A stretch of DNA of 64,000 nucleotides from Rhodamnia argentea (GCF_020921035.1 NC_063154.1:6014001-6078000), one strand, 5' to 3'. Positions 37,115 to 50,471 are shown, counted from the stretch's first letter. Translations and numbers: made by a program. The notes: generated by a model not told the origin, from the letters alone.

Positions 37115-38983
37115 GTCATTCAAATTATGGATTCGAGTCGAGCGCATCCAATCTCATGAGGATGGCAACGTATAAATTGGTCGGGATCCATTGATCAACT
37201 TACAAGTTCGCTACGGACAGATTGATCAGGATAGAGGTCGGAACCAACCCTTTTCTTGCAGTGCCAGTACATTTTGTTTCTTGATTATTTATAAACTCCG
37301 TTGTCGTTATCCTAGTCTGTCTATCACTGCAAAGATCCGGGCATTCGACATCATTCGTTGCTGCTTCCCATGTAACATGATCAGAGTACTTGGCGATCCC
37401 CCCCGACTTCGTGAAGTCTTGGCTTCGCAATCCATGAATCGACCAAAACTAATTTCTCATCTCAAGAGCAACTATCTTGTCTTGAGTTGATTGCCAATGA
37501 ATGTCAATCACTTGGATTGCTGCTCTTAGTCTTACTTTGCTCTCTGTTTAATTCTGCTTCTTATCGAACCAGCTTAAATTATTGAACTGGACATGGATTT
37601 TACACTTAAGATGAATTCAATCACAGTGAAATGATAGAGAAATGCTGTTTAAGAAGCTTGAAGCATATCGTTCAACCACAGATTATGGTTGTTTGTCTTC
37701 TACCATTCAAAGAAGGATCTATCTTTTCCTAGTAGATGCTTTCCTATTTCTGCTACATACTAGTTTCTGATCCTCCACGCCTCTTCTCGAATTACTAGGC
37801 ATTATCTGAAAGAGAACCAACGAACCACGAATATGAAGAAGGTGGATGGTATCGGGCCCCGGAAAACCCGAAAGACTTGACTGACTCGATGAGCAATAAC
37901 CAGAAAGACGAAACAGGCAGAGAAATTTCTTCACCTGCTCCATGGAACGAAGGAGAGACCGGAACGAGTATCTCGCAAGAAACGACTCTAAAGAAGCCTG
38001 ACAAGATACTACCGTGCCCACGATGCAACAGCACGGATACCAAGTTCTGTTACTACAACAACTACAACCTGAATCAGCCCCGGCATCTCTGCCGAAACTG
38101 TCAACGGTACTGGACTGCGGGAGGAACGATGAGAAACATCCCTGTTGGAGCCGGACGTCGTAGGAGCAAGAATTCTTACACAGCTGCGGCGGCGCTGTTT
38201 CAGCACATGGGAGTACCTGAATCTCTTCGAGCTGATGGTGCTGGTGATTTGAAAACCGCTGGAACCACCATCCTGAGGATCAGTTTGGATTCTCCTAATT
38301 GTGGTCGATCAGCAGCTCCGGTGCCGAGTACTATGAGCGGGTTTCTTGATCTTGGACAAGCAATTTCATGTTCTGGTAGAGGGGTAGATAACTTCAGCGA
38401 TGAACGTTCGAGTGGATCTTCTTTGACAGCTTCAAATTCAGTGGGGAAGACGAGCGACTGTAGCGCACCAGAACTGGCAGTCTGCAATTATCGAGGCTTT
38501 CCATGGGATTCCGTTCATTGGAACTCCACACCAGCTCTATCTACTTCAGGCTTCCCTGTTTCATTTTACCAAGCGCCACAATGTTATTGGGCTTATGCGC
38601 TGCCAGGTTCCACGAACGCAACGCCGAGGGCGTCCTTACTGCCCTCCTCACTTAGCCACGACGGCTCGAGCGCTGGTCCTCCAAGTTCGACAAAACTAGG
38701 GAAGCATTCGCGAGACAGGAATGTCTCAAGTCCTGGAAATGGCACTTGGACTCCTAAGACTTATCCAATAGACGATTGTGGAGGAACTACCAAGAAATCG
38801 ATGATCATCGGGGCAAGAGAAGCACTGCACGGAGCTTCTGATTTAGGGGTGTCTGACCATCTTCTCTCCCAGGCTTTTCAATCCATGGCGAAAGGCAAGA
38901 GCTTCAATGACAGAAGGGCTGTATTGCTGCAAGCGAATCCCGCAGCGCTGTGCCGGTCAATGAACTTCCACGAGAGCACGTGA
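36703..38983 (+). CDS. CDF-type Dof transcription factor (cycling Dof factor)
   Basis: Two exons, 36703-36927 and 37799-38983, joined in phase 0 (AAG|GTATTG ... ACTAG|GCA) to 469 residues. Exon 1 starts [20 protein letters not shown], the N-terminal motif of CDF proteins. The Dof zinc finger in exon 2 has Cys148, Cys151, Cys173, Cys176 with the CX2CX21CX2C spacing and reads [15 protein letters not shown], then [19 protein letters not shown]. Near the C-terminus [20 protein letters not shown] is the CDF motif bound by FKF1/GI-type partners in other plants. CDFs repress CO and FT and link the clock to flowering and stress; that role is by family. The exon 2 frame opens upstream of the first local ATG, confirming exon 1. 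Intron 1 contains a (CT)n tract. Confidence 0.93.
37079..37110 (+). repeat. (CT)n microsatellite in CDF intron
   Basis: Sixteen CT units inside the only intron of the CDF gene, 150 bp after the donor. Confidence 0.9.
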
Positions 38984-40291
38984 GAGGGAGAGACAAAATC
39001 CACCCGAACTTCGAATCTGTATGATAAAACAAGATGAGAGCTATGCCTATGCTTCTCGTCGTCCGACTGTTTCCTAGATTTTTGCTGCTCCATCGCATGA
39101 AGGCATTCACCAATTTGGCTATTTCTCTTTGATTCCGGGCTTCTTTTCTTGAGCTTGAGCCGGAATTCTAGACCCAATTTGCTCTTATCAATCCAGTCCA
39201 CTTCAATTTGAACCTTGGAGGGCAACATGCCATGCACGAATATTTTCCCTTCTGTCTTGCACAAAGAGGGATCGCTTCACTCTCAATTGCTTTTCTTCTT
39301 CTTCTTTTCCAGACTAACTACGAACCTCGTCGAAAAACACACGACCATCGGACGACAATTTAGCTTTAAGGTGCGTGATGGTGTAGCTATGCTCATAACA
39401 TATCGATGCGTATGCTAAGCTATAAAGCATAGTTCCCTTAATTTCTTTAAATGGCCAAACTTTTTAGGACAGAGTAAGGGTCGATTTGGTTGGGCCCGTA
39501 TCGTGAAATAAGCGGAAAAGGATCTCATGCTCGCGGAGGCCAAAGGCAATTCGTTGGGTTTCAGGAGCAAATGCCGACCAGGGAATGTGTACGAGAGCTT
39601 TCACAAAACTCCTGGCGTGCATCTGTATTTCACGGCCGCTCTGCACTATGAATAGAGACTATGACATGCCCGAGACTCGACTCGACTCGCTCGAACATAG
39701 AGGATTTCGCACTTTACCTCAAACTCGACCTCCGACTCGACTTCAACTCGCTGATAAAATGTAAATAGAAGCTCGGAACTTTGGAAAAAAACACCATGAT
39801 CAGATGTCAACCCTCATCTTATCTGTTTTTGTTTATAAGCCCTCAGGCTACTTCTATCTGCTCTCGATGCAAGCAGAGCTTGCGAGACAAATCTTAACGT
39901 CACCATCGGGTTAACCAGTTAAATTATATGCTTAAGGCCTCTTTGTCGGAGAAAGACAGCACAAAGAAAGACGAGGTTGGAGTGATTAGAGACACAAATC
40001 ATAGAGAAAACGCAAAGGCATGTCTTTTTCGGTTTTCATTTTTTTTTTTTCTCGATTTCGTCTTTTCTTTTTTCGTTCTTTTCTGGGGGGTTGGTTGCAT
40101 TTTGGCTTTTTCTCGGTTGCTGACACGTCCAGCAAGAAACAATCTTTTCAGATTTACCTCTAATGGCTCTCTCCATTATGTAGGAGCAGATCCCCATTGA
40201 GGAGGTCCTCCTCGCTGACGATTCGATTCCCCCCCAACCACCAGCCAATCTCAGAAGAAGGCTTTTCCTTTTTCCTCCCGAACTCCCTTCT
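38984..40291. other. Convergent intergenic region, CDF and MYB genes
   Basis: Holds the 3' ends of the CDF (plus) and MYB (minus) genes. No further gene is seen. Confidence 0.5.
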
Positions 40292-42055
40292 TCACGTGGC
40301 TCCGACTCCGAGGAAATCAATGAATGGTGGCGACGACGAGGACGACGGCGGCGATGGAGCTTCGGATTCACGCGGACGCGGCGGCGGCGGCGGCGGTGAG
40401 ACCTGATGGGCCATCATCGACGAGATCGTGTCCGAGCAACAGTACTGGGCGTACGGGTCCCTGAGCACGCGGTGGTTCTGCGTCGCCGCCGGCGGCCACG
40501 GGGGAGGGTGGAGACAAGCGCCGTATGGGTTCGCGCAGGGTTTTGTTTGGAGGTTGAACAAGCTCGTCCTCATCTCGTCGTCGTCGTTGTCGTCCCGACC
40601 TATAAAACAGTGACTCAGTTTTTACTGCAGTCGTGATCATAAAGAGAGACGAGAGGGTTGAGTGACGGATTCGTTTGTTCCCTCGTTTTGAATTTGAAGC
40701 AGACATTACATCAAAAAACTACTGATTGGCACAAAATCTTTCTTATCTCTCAACCTTCCTTTTTATCTGGCATTACTTATAGACTTACAATTTCTATCGG
40801 TCCTATTACCTATCCTAACACAAGAAAGGACGTGGAAGATGATGAATCAAACAGAAAGACAGACATTCTCGCCAGAAGATAAATGCACACAAGATATGCT
40901 AAGCACAAACAGAAAAAACAAAAGATAGAGCAGAAGAAGAAAGTCGAACCAAGAAAATTGGAGAACAAACGAAACTGCAAATATTGCGACAAATGACCCA
41001 CCAGCGAGAAAATCAAATCCATTCTGAACCGCCAGTATCTCTCCATCATTGCTCGTTGGACTCGACCCAAGAATATGATGATGATTATGATGATGATGAT
41101 CAAATGCCGTCGTCCTCATTGGCCAATGTGACATCCCCACGTAACCAAACGACGCGGCGTAATGTGTCCTCGCAGATGCGTCTTCGTAGTCGTCCCGATC
41201 GTGATGGCCGGCGGGGGCTTCGTCCAATCTGGCGAAACCGGACGACGGCGGCTGGGACAAGCTTAGCTTCCTCCGCCGGTACGCGGTGGACTGTTCCCGG
41301 TACTTGCGGGCCATGATGACGTGCCAGTGGTTCTTCACGGCGTTGTCGGTCCGGCCGGGGAAGAGCCGGGCTATCATCGCCCACTTGTTTCCGTACACCC
41401 GGTGCGCCTGCATCAGCCTCTCCTCCTCCTCCTCCGTGAACGCCCTCCGGTTGATCCTCGGGTCCAACTGGTTGAACCACCTCAACCTACAGCTCTTCCC
41501 TATACCACCATCGACGACGACCCAAAGGTAAAAGACACGTCTTTTCGTCATCGTCACGGAGAAAATCCAATCTTTTCGCTATTTAACATACAAAAGAAAA
41601 GGAAACGTTTTATGTTTTTCTTGTTGTTCACCTGATCTACCCTCGAGCTTCTCTGCAATGAGGTTCCAGTTCTGGGGGCCGTAGAGGGCGACGAGCTCCT
41701 TGAGCTTGGCGTCCTCGGCGGGCCTCCAATGGCCTCTCGCGCAGAGCTTCGACTGGCCGCCGGCTTCTCCGTTGACCTTCCCGCCATCGTGCTCGTCGCT
41801 CGCGCTATTGCTCTCTCTGACACTGTTACTGTGGGCCTTCCGGCTGCGACCATCGATGGGGTCGCTCGTCGTCGTCCCCAGGAGATCGGCGAGGCCATGG
41901 TGGGCGGTGGCTGCGGCGAGCGAGAGAGAGCCCATGTCCGCGTTTACAATGCCGGTCGAGGACGAGGAAGAAGGAGACGGGATCGAGGGATAATGGCCGC
42001 TGGTGATGATGTTGTGGCCGTTTGCTTCTGAAAAATCGAAGCACTTGTTCGCCAT
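40292..42055 (-). CDS. MYB105: R2R3-MYB factor, MYB105/MYB117 (LOF1) clade
   Basis: Three minus-strand exons, 41632-42055, 41002-41499, 40292-40599, join in phase to 409 residues. R2 (about 105-155) reads [20 protein letters not shown] and [20 protein letters not shown] across intron 1. R3 (about 157-206) reads [20 protein letters not shown] and [20 protein letters not shown]. Together they mark subgroup S21 (MYB52/54/56/69/105/110/117), with best fit to 105/117. Exon 3 was found by phase: acceptor TTTTATAG at 40600 leads in frame to a C-terminus ending [12 protein letters not shown], the conserved S21 tail. Reading on past the exon 2 donor (GCTG|GTGGGT) gives a hydrophobic tail that is intron, not protein. 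Clade members act in organ boundaries and meristems. The exon 2 end carries a His/Asn tract from an ATG/ATT repeat. Confidence 0.9.
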
Positions 42056-42115
42056 TTCCGTTCTCTCGCTCGCTCTCGCTCTGCTGACAGAGAGACTCTG
42101 GTTCGGGACTGTTAC

Positions 42116-42140
42116 TCAATATTTACTCTGTAAATATTGA
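42116..42140. promoter_or_regulatory. Perfect 11-bp inverted repeat upstream of the MYB gene
   Basis: TCAATATTTAC and GTAAATATTGA flank a 3-base spacer, 61 bp upstream of the MYB start codon. In DNA it is a dyad for a dimeric factor; if transcribed it would form a hairpin in the leader. Confidence 0.5.
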
Positions 42141-42374
42141 ACAGAGAAGTAGAGAGAGAGAGAGTTTTGTGTCGCAGGCAGAGGGGAGAGAATAGAAACG
42201 GCAAAAACTGTAGGTGTTCGATTTTGCGTTTGACGGAAACCTAGAGAGAGAGAGAGCTGCTAAAGCTTCTCAACTGTTCTTGATTTGTTTTCTTCCTTAA
42301 TAACTCCTACAAATTTCAACAACTCATTTTCCAATGATAAACAGGACGATGAATTTGACTATGTTGAAAAGAAA

Positions 42375-43335
42375 AGGGCCTAATACTCAAAAAAAAAATA
42401 TATTCAACTTTAGCATTTATAATAATTATATCCAAAAAAAATTCTCATAAAAAATTCTCAATTTTTGCTTTTGTCTTGATTATACCGATTTAATACCCAA
42501 AAAATCCTCAATCTTAACATGTGTCCCCATTATATCCAAAAAAAAAATTTATCTCATAAAAAATCACAAATTTTTACTTTTATCCCAATTTTACTACCGT
42601 CAACTTTCCACTCTTAATCATCGTTAGTTAATCCTACGTGGCTCGAATATTCTCGCCGACCTTACCAATGAATATTCGAAATTTAGAAACAATAGGCTTC
42701 AAGGACGATAGGATTTTAGATAGTTCGTATGAATATCTCCGCCATGACTCTACAAATAAGTTCAACGTCGGTAGCTGCAACCAATTATGTGATTTACCTG
42801 TTGTACTGCTCCAATACATCCTTGATTTTCTTCCTTTAAAAGAAGTTATAAAAATAAGTGCATTGTTGTGGACATCGGTTCTTAATCTCATGTTCGATAT
42901 CTAGCAGTTCTTTAGGCTGTCAAGTGCCGAAGAGAATACGAAACGTGCCGTTTTGAGTGACTATGTATCTTCCCACGATATATAGGGGAAGCAAACAACA
43001 GAAGAAAAATTCAGATTTTTTCATGTTAGCTTTATTGAGGTGCAATTCATTAATGACATAAAAATGCCATGTAAGATCAATTAATAGTGATTATAAGCGG
43101 AAGGTTAACGGTGATATAATTGAGACAAAAAGTAAAAGTTGAAGGTTTTTTATGAGATAAAAAGAAAGTTTTTGATGTAATATGAGACATATGCTAAAGT
43201 TAAGGGTTTTTTTGTACTAAGTTGGTAGAATTGAGACAACAGTAAAAGTTGGAGGTTTTTTATGAGATAAAAAAAAGTAATTGTCACAAATGTTAAAATT
43301 AGAGGTTTTTTGGGATATTGGGGTAAAAGAAGAGG
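42375..43335. repeat. Foldback repeat with TTTTTTATGAGATAAAA blocks
   Basis: The left arm (42375-42600) has repeated CTCATAAAAAATT and TTTTTACTTTTATCC blocks, and the right arm (43110-43335) has their complements AAAAGTTGAAGG and TTTTTATGAGATAAAA. The middle, about 500 bp, is single-copy in this window. A looser relative is at 50845-51600. No coding capacity. Confidence 0.5.
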
Positions 43336-43387
43336 TGTCTACGACTAAAGGGAAGTTTAACTTAACTAACTCCTTGCCTCACGTTAA

Positions 43388-43807
43388 CTAGCTAGCTTCT
43401 CCCCATGTCCCCAAAAATATTGGAAGAGCCATTTTGTCGATGACTAGATTGACAATTTTAATCATGATATATAGTAACCATGTAAATTTCTTGATACATA
43501 CTCGTCGGCGTCCGACGAAGATCGTCAAGCTTCGACCGGTGGCTAGCAGGGGCGGCCTCCTACCCGCGTTAACAATAACAAAAAAAAAAGGATATAAAAT
43601 TAAGAAATTCCAGTTCAATGCCGACAAGTGTCACGTAGGACGGCAAATAGACGGCCGACATTCATATCATTAATTTTCAGTTAAAATTGGTCGGTTTGAC
43701 TCAATTGGAAAAATATGAAAAAATTTAATACTCAATTGGTAAAAAAAAAAAGTTAATGACTGAATTAGCATAATTACAATAAATTTAAGACTTTTTCGAT
43801 AATTTTC
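43388..43807. repeat. GC-cored repeat, family B, right-end fragment
   Basis: GC-rich core near 43500-43565, then TCAGTTAAAATTGG and the right terminus GACTTTTTCGATAATTTTCC, which is the complement of the left terminus at 28649. Confidence 0.45.
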
Positions 43808-43809
43808 CG

Positions 43810-46800
43810 TGTGTTAATATATCACACCCTTTTGTCATCATGCGACTTGATTTAGATAAGTACTTTCACATTGTCGCAAAAGAAATTGATTTCCGCCATT
43901 TTAGAATGCAATCTTTTATGTTGCCTCAGACGAAAGTCGATGAACATTTTGCGGCACACGAGCTAAACAAGCACAAGTGGAATTTAAAGTAGGAAATCAT
44001 ACGTACCGAAGTGTGAACGAAACTTAGGGTCAAAAGGGATTTTAATTGTCTTATGTGTTTCGTTCGCAAAGCCTCTATGCCCAATCAGAAGATGAACTAA
44101 CCCGAAGAGAGAGTGTTGGAATTAACTAATTAATTGAATTTAATTAATTCTATCCATGATCCCATTATGTCATGATAGGATCCCATGATGGGCTGATAAC
44201 CTACCACGGTCACCGGAGTCTTTTATTTGAATAAAAGATAAGTGGAGAGAAGGAACGTAAGCCAGTTCCATATACGCCGGTTTTCTCTTCCTCTTTCGAA
44301 GCTTTCAAGAATCATGATAACTCTCTTTAGACTCCCTCGCACTTGAACGGACAACGGTTCTCGCAAGGCCATACGCCGGAGGCATTTAATCTGTAGACAG
44401 CGGATACGTTTCCTTGTGTGATCATACGACGCCGAAGGCCGTATGTCCAAATTTGTGATTTTATTGGGCATGTTTCGTATGCTTTTATGTACGTTTGTCT
44501 TTTTAGATATGGAATTCGTTTCCGAGAGAGAGAGAGAATACGACGTACGAGTTAGAGTCAACTATCCAATACTATTAAACCGGATGGAACATTCTTATGT
44601 GCTCGTAAAGGTGTCGATGTGCTGTCCATAGTTTCTGTAACCATCCCCAACGTCCCTCCAGCCGTTCGGAAGCCTCAAACATTGGGAAGTGCCGTTCTAT
44701 TGTTTAATCAAATTGGCCAGATTCGTCTCGACCACGAATATGCTTCTTTTCATACTAATTTAATCAGATCAAGTGGAGCATTCATCAAAGCACACGAACG
44801 AGGTGGCAAAGTTGGAAGAAGAAAAAATGCTACCTCAAGGGAGGCTGGCTGTGACTCGATCTGGCCGCTCGCAGAGTCCTTCGTAGGCGATGGAGGCCTT
44901 TGCCCGGCAAAGTTAGGGTTTTCAAGGACTTTTTTTAAATTATGAAAGTTGATCGAGGGCAAAGTTGGAAGAAGAAAAGTTGTATTTGCAATCCAAAAGT
45001 AAGTATTCCAAGAAACCTCAGAGCCTGAGTTGAGCTGAAGGCCATTGAAAATACGGTTGCACTTCTCCAAATTTCTTCGAAAAAACGAACCAAACTTCAT
45101 TTTCATTTTCTCGAGAGAATGCTGAACCAAAGGCACAAAAAATGGTACCCCATCAAAAGCCATCGAATTTTCACACTGTTTTTCGCATTGATAGTTGGAT
45201 CTCCGACCGCCACATATCCATCCGATGATGTGTTTCCAAGCTCTCGTACCCACGTTCGATCCAACGGGTATTCAGAGTTCTTCAATGCCTTTCACGTTTG
45301 AAAGTGACTGTAGCTCTCTGAAAACCAGGATGGGGTCAAACGGTTCTTGGCTGTCTCATCCTGCAATGACAAGAAAGGCTCGAAAACGTGACATGCTGGG
45401 TCGAGCTGGTGCACCTCCAAGACAGTGAGAGAACTTCCTGAAAACGAGAGCTTATCAGTGATTCAGTTTAACCTGGGCATCACGAGGTTAACAACCTGAA
45501 GTTGACCCAACAACCAAATGGAACTTGTGCCTTTGATCTGCATTAGCATGTTCCTCTTTTGCCGAACCGATCAGCGACATTCCAAAAACGATGATGCCCT
45601 ACTTTCACGTCACGGGAGTGAAGTGAAGTCCCCACTCGATCCCACCTGCGTTCTCTGTCTCGTGCCGTATATGAGATTTGGTCTCGTAAGCTGTGTTTGA
45701 TCCTGAGTTACTTCTGGTTTTTCGGTGGGCAATGATGCATGACCGAAGCAAGTCCATCCATAGAAGACAATCTTTCTGTTCAGATTATGGACGTCCTTCT
45801 CTTTTGTCCGGGCAAAAGCTTCACTTCCTTAGACTCCCGATATCCATTAATAGCACCGCAAATTAAATGCACACGGAACAAAAATCAGTCGTATAATTAA
45901 ATTACGAAGAATGCGGAAGCACTCGTTCTTAAGTTTGGATGAATTAACGTTGAGATTTGATTTTCAAAAATCGAGACGCATTTTTCTAAGGAAACGATGA
46001 TTTTTCTTGTATCGGTTGTCTACTCAAAAGAGTTCGAAACCTCACAATAAATGGTGAAGATGACTAGTGAGTAGGGAGCAAATTTGCACAGTACCCTGCA
46101 ATTAATCCGAGTAAAATCACTGCACGGAAAGTAGTCTTCGTATCTTGTACCCTCTCCAGAAGTTACACCAAACAGTTAAAGAACGAATTTTTAGCATATT
46201 TCTCAGTTTCCAGAATACTTTCAGCTCTTTGGTCCATTCCCAATACATGATGCGTTTCCTGTAGGGTTTTCGGAAGCGTCAGTTTTGACAGGGCTATGAA
46301 AGTTTTGACGTCCCTTGTACTGATCAATCAAGAAAAGGTGGATTTAGTTTTGGAAGTTCCTAATCTTAGGACAGCTTCAGTTCATCCTCAAGTGCCCACG
46401 ATTTCCCTTCGAAACCCTAGATGCAACTCCTTAGGTTTAGCTAAAACCCCGGCATCCGACATCTGTTGCAATTTCTTAAAAAGCCATTCTTCAAGTCACG
46501 TTATCATCTGAAACTTAAGTAAGTAAACTTTGTTAGAACTCTGGTAAGACTTATTAATTTTTTTTTTCCCCTTCTTTCGATCCAAATAGCACTTCTATGC
46601 TTTCTTTCAAACCAAACCACACAATGTCCATAAATGGAACTGGAGTCAATGAGTGACCATTGGAGAGGCGCAGAGAGAAACCCTAAATGGGAAAACAAAG
46701 CCAAAGTGAGCGATGACCCGCCATAGCAGGAGTAGGAAAAGAGGAAAAAAAGGCCATGAAAAAGGTCAAGCTCGCAACATGTTGCCCAGCTCCATTTTCA

Positions 46801-46920
46801 CAGTTACTTGCCCACCCAAACTCCAACCCTACCCTACACCAAAAAACATGAAAATAAAATTCCTTTACTTTGATTTTCTTCAATTTGTCTCCATACCTGG
46901 TTTTTTTAATGGATTTTGCC
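43810..46920. other. Intergenic, no gene recognised
   Basis: Frames of 100-170 codons occur (for example 44750-45253 minus), but I recognise no family. GGCAAAGTTGGAAGAAGAAAA-type sequence occurs twice, at 44804 and 44959. A pseudogene of unknown origin is possible. Confidence 0.3.
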
Positions 46921-48040
46921 TCGTTCGAATTGAATAGTTGAGAGGCTTTCCTCGATCCCTGGAGTCACAGTAGTGACCGACTATTAGAAAGATATCCTCC
47001 TCGAGAACTCGCTGGAAAGATCAGCTTTAGCTCTAGAGGGATTCATTCAATTCGATTCGATTACAGTCCTGCATTTTGTTTCGAAAGTTCCTGTCTTTCT
47101 AGTCGCTCTAATTTGCCCCGGTCAAACAGGACCGATCTTCGCTTGCAACGTTCTGCACTTGACCTCCTTATCTCGTGCATCGTCCGGGTCTAAGTATAGT
47201 GGCTAGTCGCATGATTTCCTCCTTGAATCATCCCATAATCCGGTGAAGTTCAAATTCAATTAGATCTATCAAAATGGATCATAAACCAATTTATTGATCC
47301 ATATATGATAGACTGAGTTGTTATATTATTTACTTTATTCAATTAATGGGTCATAAGTACATAAATGCACTTTCACTCGACTTTAGTGTGATTTTTCTTA
47401 TGTTTGATTAAATATGAAAGTGCTTTAGAAATGTAGGACATGTCGAGTATGGATCGAGCATGAGTCTGATCGGATTTGGGTTACTATATTTATTTTATAA
47501 TAAATGGATCATAAACGAATAAAATGAATCTATTTGGATTGGATTATTTATGAATCGATCCGATCCATTAGTTTACATATCTGAATGCAATGAATTAGAA
47601 GGGAGAAAGACAAGTTTGAAATGCAACAGCTCCTCTGTTGAAAACTAAATGACAGGATGATAAGTTGCTCTCACGAAGTGCGATCCACATCACCCGTATA
47701 AAAAAGCTGAATCCGCATATTTGCCTTTGCTTTTATTCCCTGGAGAAATGTACCTCCACCTCACCACGTGTGCTTCGCAAGCAATCCTCTGCACACGTGT
47801 GGAGCCCTAGCCCCATCTCTCTCCCTCTCTCTCCCTCTCTCTTGCTCCATTCATGGGTCACTTTTAACCGGATTTCTTTTGTGAGTAAAGCAGATGCTAC
47901 TATTCAAAGAAACTTAGGATACCCCTCTCTTAAGACCTTTGAGACTACAGGTACTCTTTTGTCCAACACATTGATGTGTATATTGTCCTCACAAAGTTGT
48001 TGACCATGCTCGTTCTGATAAACTTGTATTACACTTCAAA
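46921..48040. other. Intergenic, no gene seen
   Basis: It contains the degenerate GGATCATAAAC repeat (47240-47580) and a CT-rich run (47817-47847). Nothing else is supported. Confidence 0.4.
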
Positions 48041-48044
48041 AGGA

Positions 48045-48585
48045 CGAGCAAATTTTAAATAATAATAATCTAAAGTACTCTCATTTTCTTAAATAAATAA
48101 CTCAAGTGAATCTTATTTTAAATAAAAGATTGAAGTGCCATCATTTACTCAAATAAGAGCTTTGAAGTAGACATTATTTCAAATAAAAGCTTAAAGTAGC
48201 CTTATTAGTCTCAAAAGGGGCTTGACTCACCAGTTGATTATGGGCTTTTTCGTCATTTACTTTTGTTTTTTACTTTTTCTGTTTTCTAAAAATTAGAAAA
48301 ATAACTAAAAAGTGAGGAAACAAACACACACACAAACAAGCGAGAGAGCTGCTCTCCCGCCTGTGGCCACCGACCGGCGTCGAGAGAAGGCCGCGACCCT
48401 CTCCAAAATCCGGGCAAGGGTTGCAAGCCCTCGGCGATCGAGGGCGAGGGCCATCGACCGTCGCCCTGGTCTAGCAGAGGGCCGGCGACCATAGGCGGGA
48501 GGGCATCCCTTCCGCCGGTATGCCACGTAATGCCCTTATTTGAGAAAATGAGGATATTTTGGACATTCGTTTGAAATTTTCCCAA
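48045..48585. mobile_element. Family C MITE with GC-rich core
   Basis: Outer parts GCAAATTTTAAATAATAAT and TTTGAAATTTTCCC, with inner AAAGATTGAAGTG and TTAAAGTAGCC motifs, match the copies at 19637-20434 and 56686-57163. The GC-rich core at 48350-48520 has GCGACCCTCTCC, also seen in the 19.6 kb copy as GCTACCCTCTCC. Confidence 0.5.
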
Positions 48586-48589
48586 AAAA

Positions 48590-50070
48590 CAACAAGACAC
48601 ATTAAATCCACAATAAAACTCAAGCTTGGATATAGGTGCCTAGATGTCCTTTCGTTAAAAAAGGCTATCTCTTTATAATTCGAGTGCGAGAGCGTAGAGA
48701 TATGGCTATTTGGGTATCCATGAAACAGCCTGTAAATGTGAGGACCTTCATCTGATAATTTATGCTTTTGGATATAGCCATTTTTCACATTATATCGGAG
48801 AATTCTACTCCACGCATGCTTTCTCCACACATGAGAGAGATCAATGAAAGTATCTCTCACATCTATTACATGTAAATTTCGTGGTTTCGACTTTCGGCTT
48901 GGATTTTTTAGCAGATATGGTGGATTCCATCTGTCACTTGATGTATAGTACAAATCTGCATGATATTTCCTGAAAAGATTTTGCTAACATAATATCATTT
49001 TTTATGATCATGATAATAACAGCATGTTACATATCACGAATTCTTAAAAGAGTATATCTTACAAAAGTTTTTAACTAATTATTTTTTGTTATTTTTGTGA
49101 CTCATAATGAGCTGTTAATATCACAATATATGAAGAATAGTCACATAATTATTTCATTTTCTCGAACTAGAGCGCAGGGTCACTTTCTTGCCACCCCACA
49201 CTTCCCCGGGGAGTATACGGTAACTGAGAAAACTACAGAAAGCAACTTCTCCAATTGCTGAAGTGCCAAAAAGATCAAACCTTACTCGGGCTTTGGTTAG
49301 TTATATCAATGGGGGGAGCACTCTCTTCCAAGCACTGAAACTTGGAGGGCCAGTACAATAATGAAGAAGAGCCTCTGGTCATCTTCAACCCCCGAAGAGA
49401 AAAGGACAGAGGATTTGTTAGACTCGTGCAGTGGGGGGGACACTCCACCTTTTCTTAGGTTAAAAATTGAATGTTTGAAGAGTTTATTGAAGTTGGAGGG
49501 GGTGATATGCGGTCGCTATTCATCTCGTCTTCTTCGTACAGCACTGGTTTTTGGACTGTAGTTACTGCGTTCTTCACGTGCTTCAAGCTTTGAGCTAAAA
49601 GATGGGAGTGTTCTCATAAAGAAACCCTTGCTATTTTCGTACCCATGATGGGATGGATAGCTCCGTCTAGGCAACAGGGACATGGCTCCTGTATTGGGTG
49701 GCTAGGGCTTAGGGCATTCTCCATGCAGAGCTAGGTCTCATTAAGAATGACGAAATCTGCAAAATTTTTGTGTACCATGGGGAAAACGACATGTGGGTAG
49801 GGTTTCCATGGTTTATGGTACATTAAATACTATGGAACTCGTGAACATGAAGGTGTTTTTTTTTTTTTTACCTAATGATTAACTCACAAGGACATCAATC
49901 GCGTGTTGACATAAAAAGAAATGTTTTTTTTTTTGGTAAGGGAGAAATGTTTTTTTTTTTGTCAAAAAAAAAAAAAAAAAAGGGTTGTGCACACATTATT
50001 TGGCTGATAAATATTTATCACGATTTTTTATTAGATTGATTTTACAAATGGAACTTTACTGTTTATAATC
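48590..50070. other. Intergenic, no gene seen
   Basis: AT-rich, with poly-T and poly-A runs at 49858-49981. No feature supported. Confidence 0.4.
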
Positions 50071-50074
50071 TTTA

Positions 50075-50471
50075 GAGAAAATAACACAAATGATACTCGA
50101 ACTTTGATCTAATATGCAATACGGTCTCCGAACTTTTCATTTATTTAATATAGTCCTTAAAGTTTAGCTCAATATGCAATGTGATCTCTGAATTTTTGGT
50201 ACATGTTCAGTTTAATCCTCGAACTATATGAAATTGTTCAATATTTATCCCTCATCTTGAATTAACGGAATGACATCATTAAACGTTTTATATAATTCAA
50301 GGACTACATTGAATATGTATAAAAAATTCAAGGATTACATTGAATAAATCAAAAGTTCAGGAATATCATTACATATTGACCTAAAATTCGAGGATTACAT
50401 TTAATAAATTATAAGTTCGGGATCGGATTGCACGTGGGGAAAAAATTCACGGACCATTAGTATAGTTTGGC
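50075..50471. mobile_element. Foldback element, relative of 10174-10562
   Basis: GAGAAAATAACACAAATGAT at the left, then GCAATACGGTCTCCGAAC blocks and their complements (AAGTTCGGGATCGGATTGCA), with a worn right end near GTTTGGC. Same structure as the nested copy at 10 kb, more diverged. Confidence 0.5.

Noticed and set aside
40847-41002. Hydrophobic C-terminal extension of the MYB exon 2 frame
   Set aside because: It lies past a good donor (GTGGGT), and the true tail [10 protein letters not shown] is reached by splicing to 40599.
44114-44640. TGTTGGAATTAAC start resembling a long terminal repeat end
   Set aside because: No second copy, no matching end or duplication, and no coding parts in the window.
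44750-45253. 167-codon minus frame
   Set aside because: No family recognised; the region contains an internal duplication and no supporting splice or start context.
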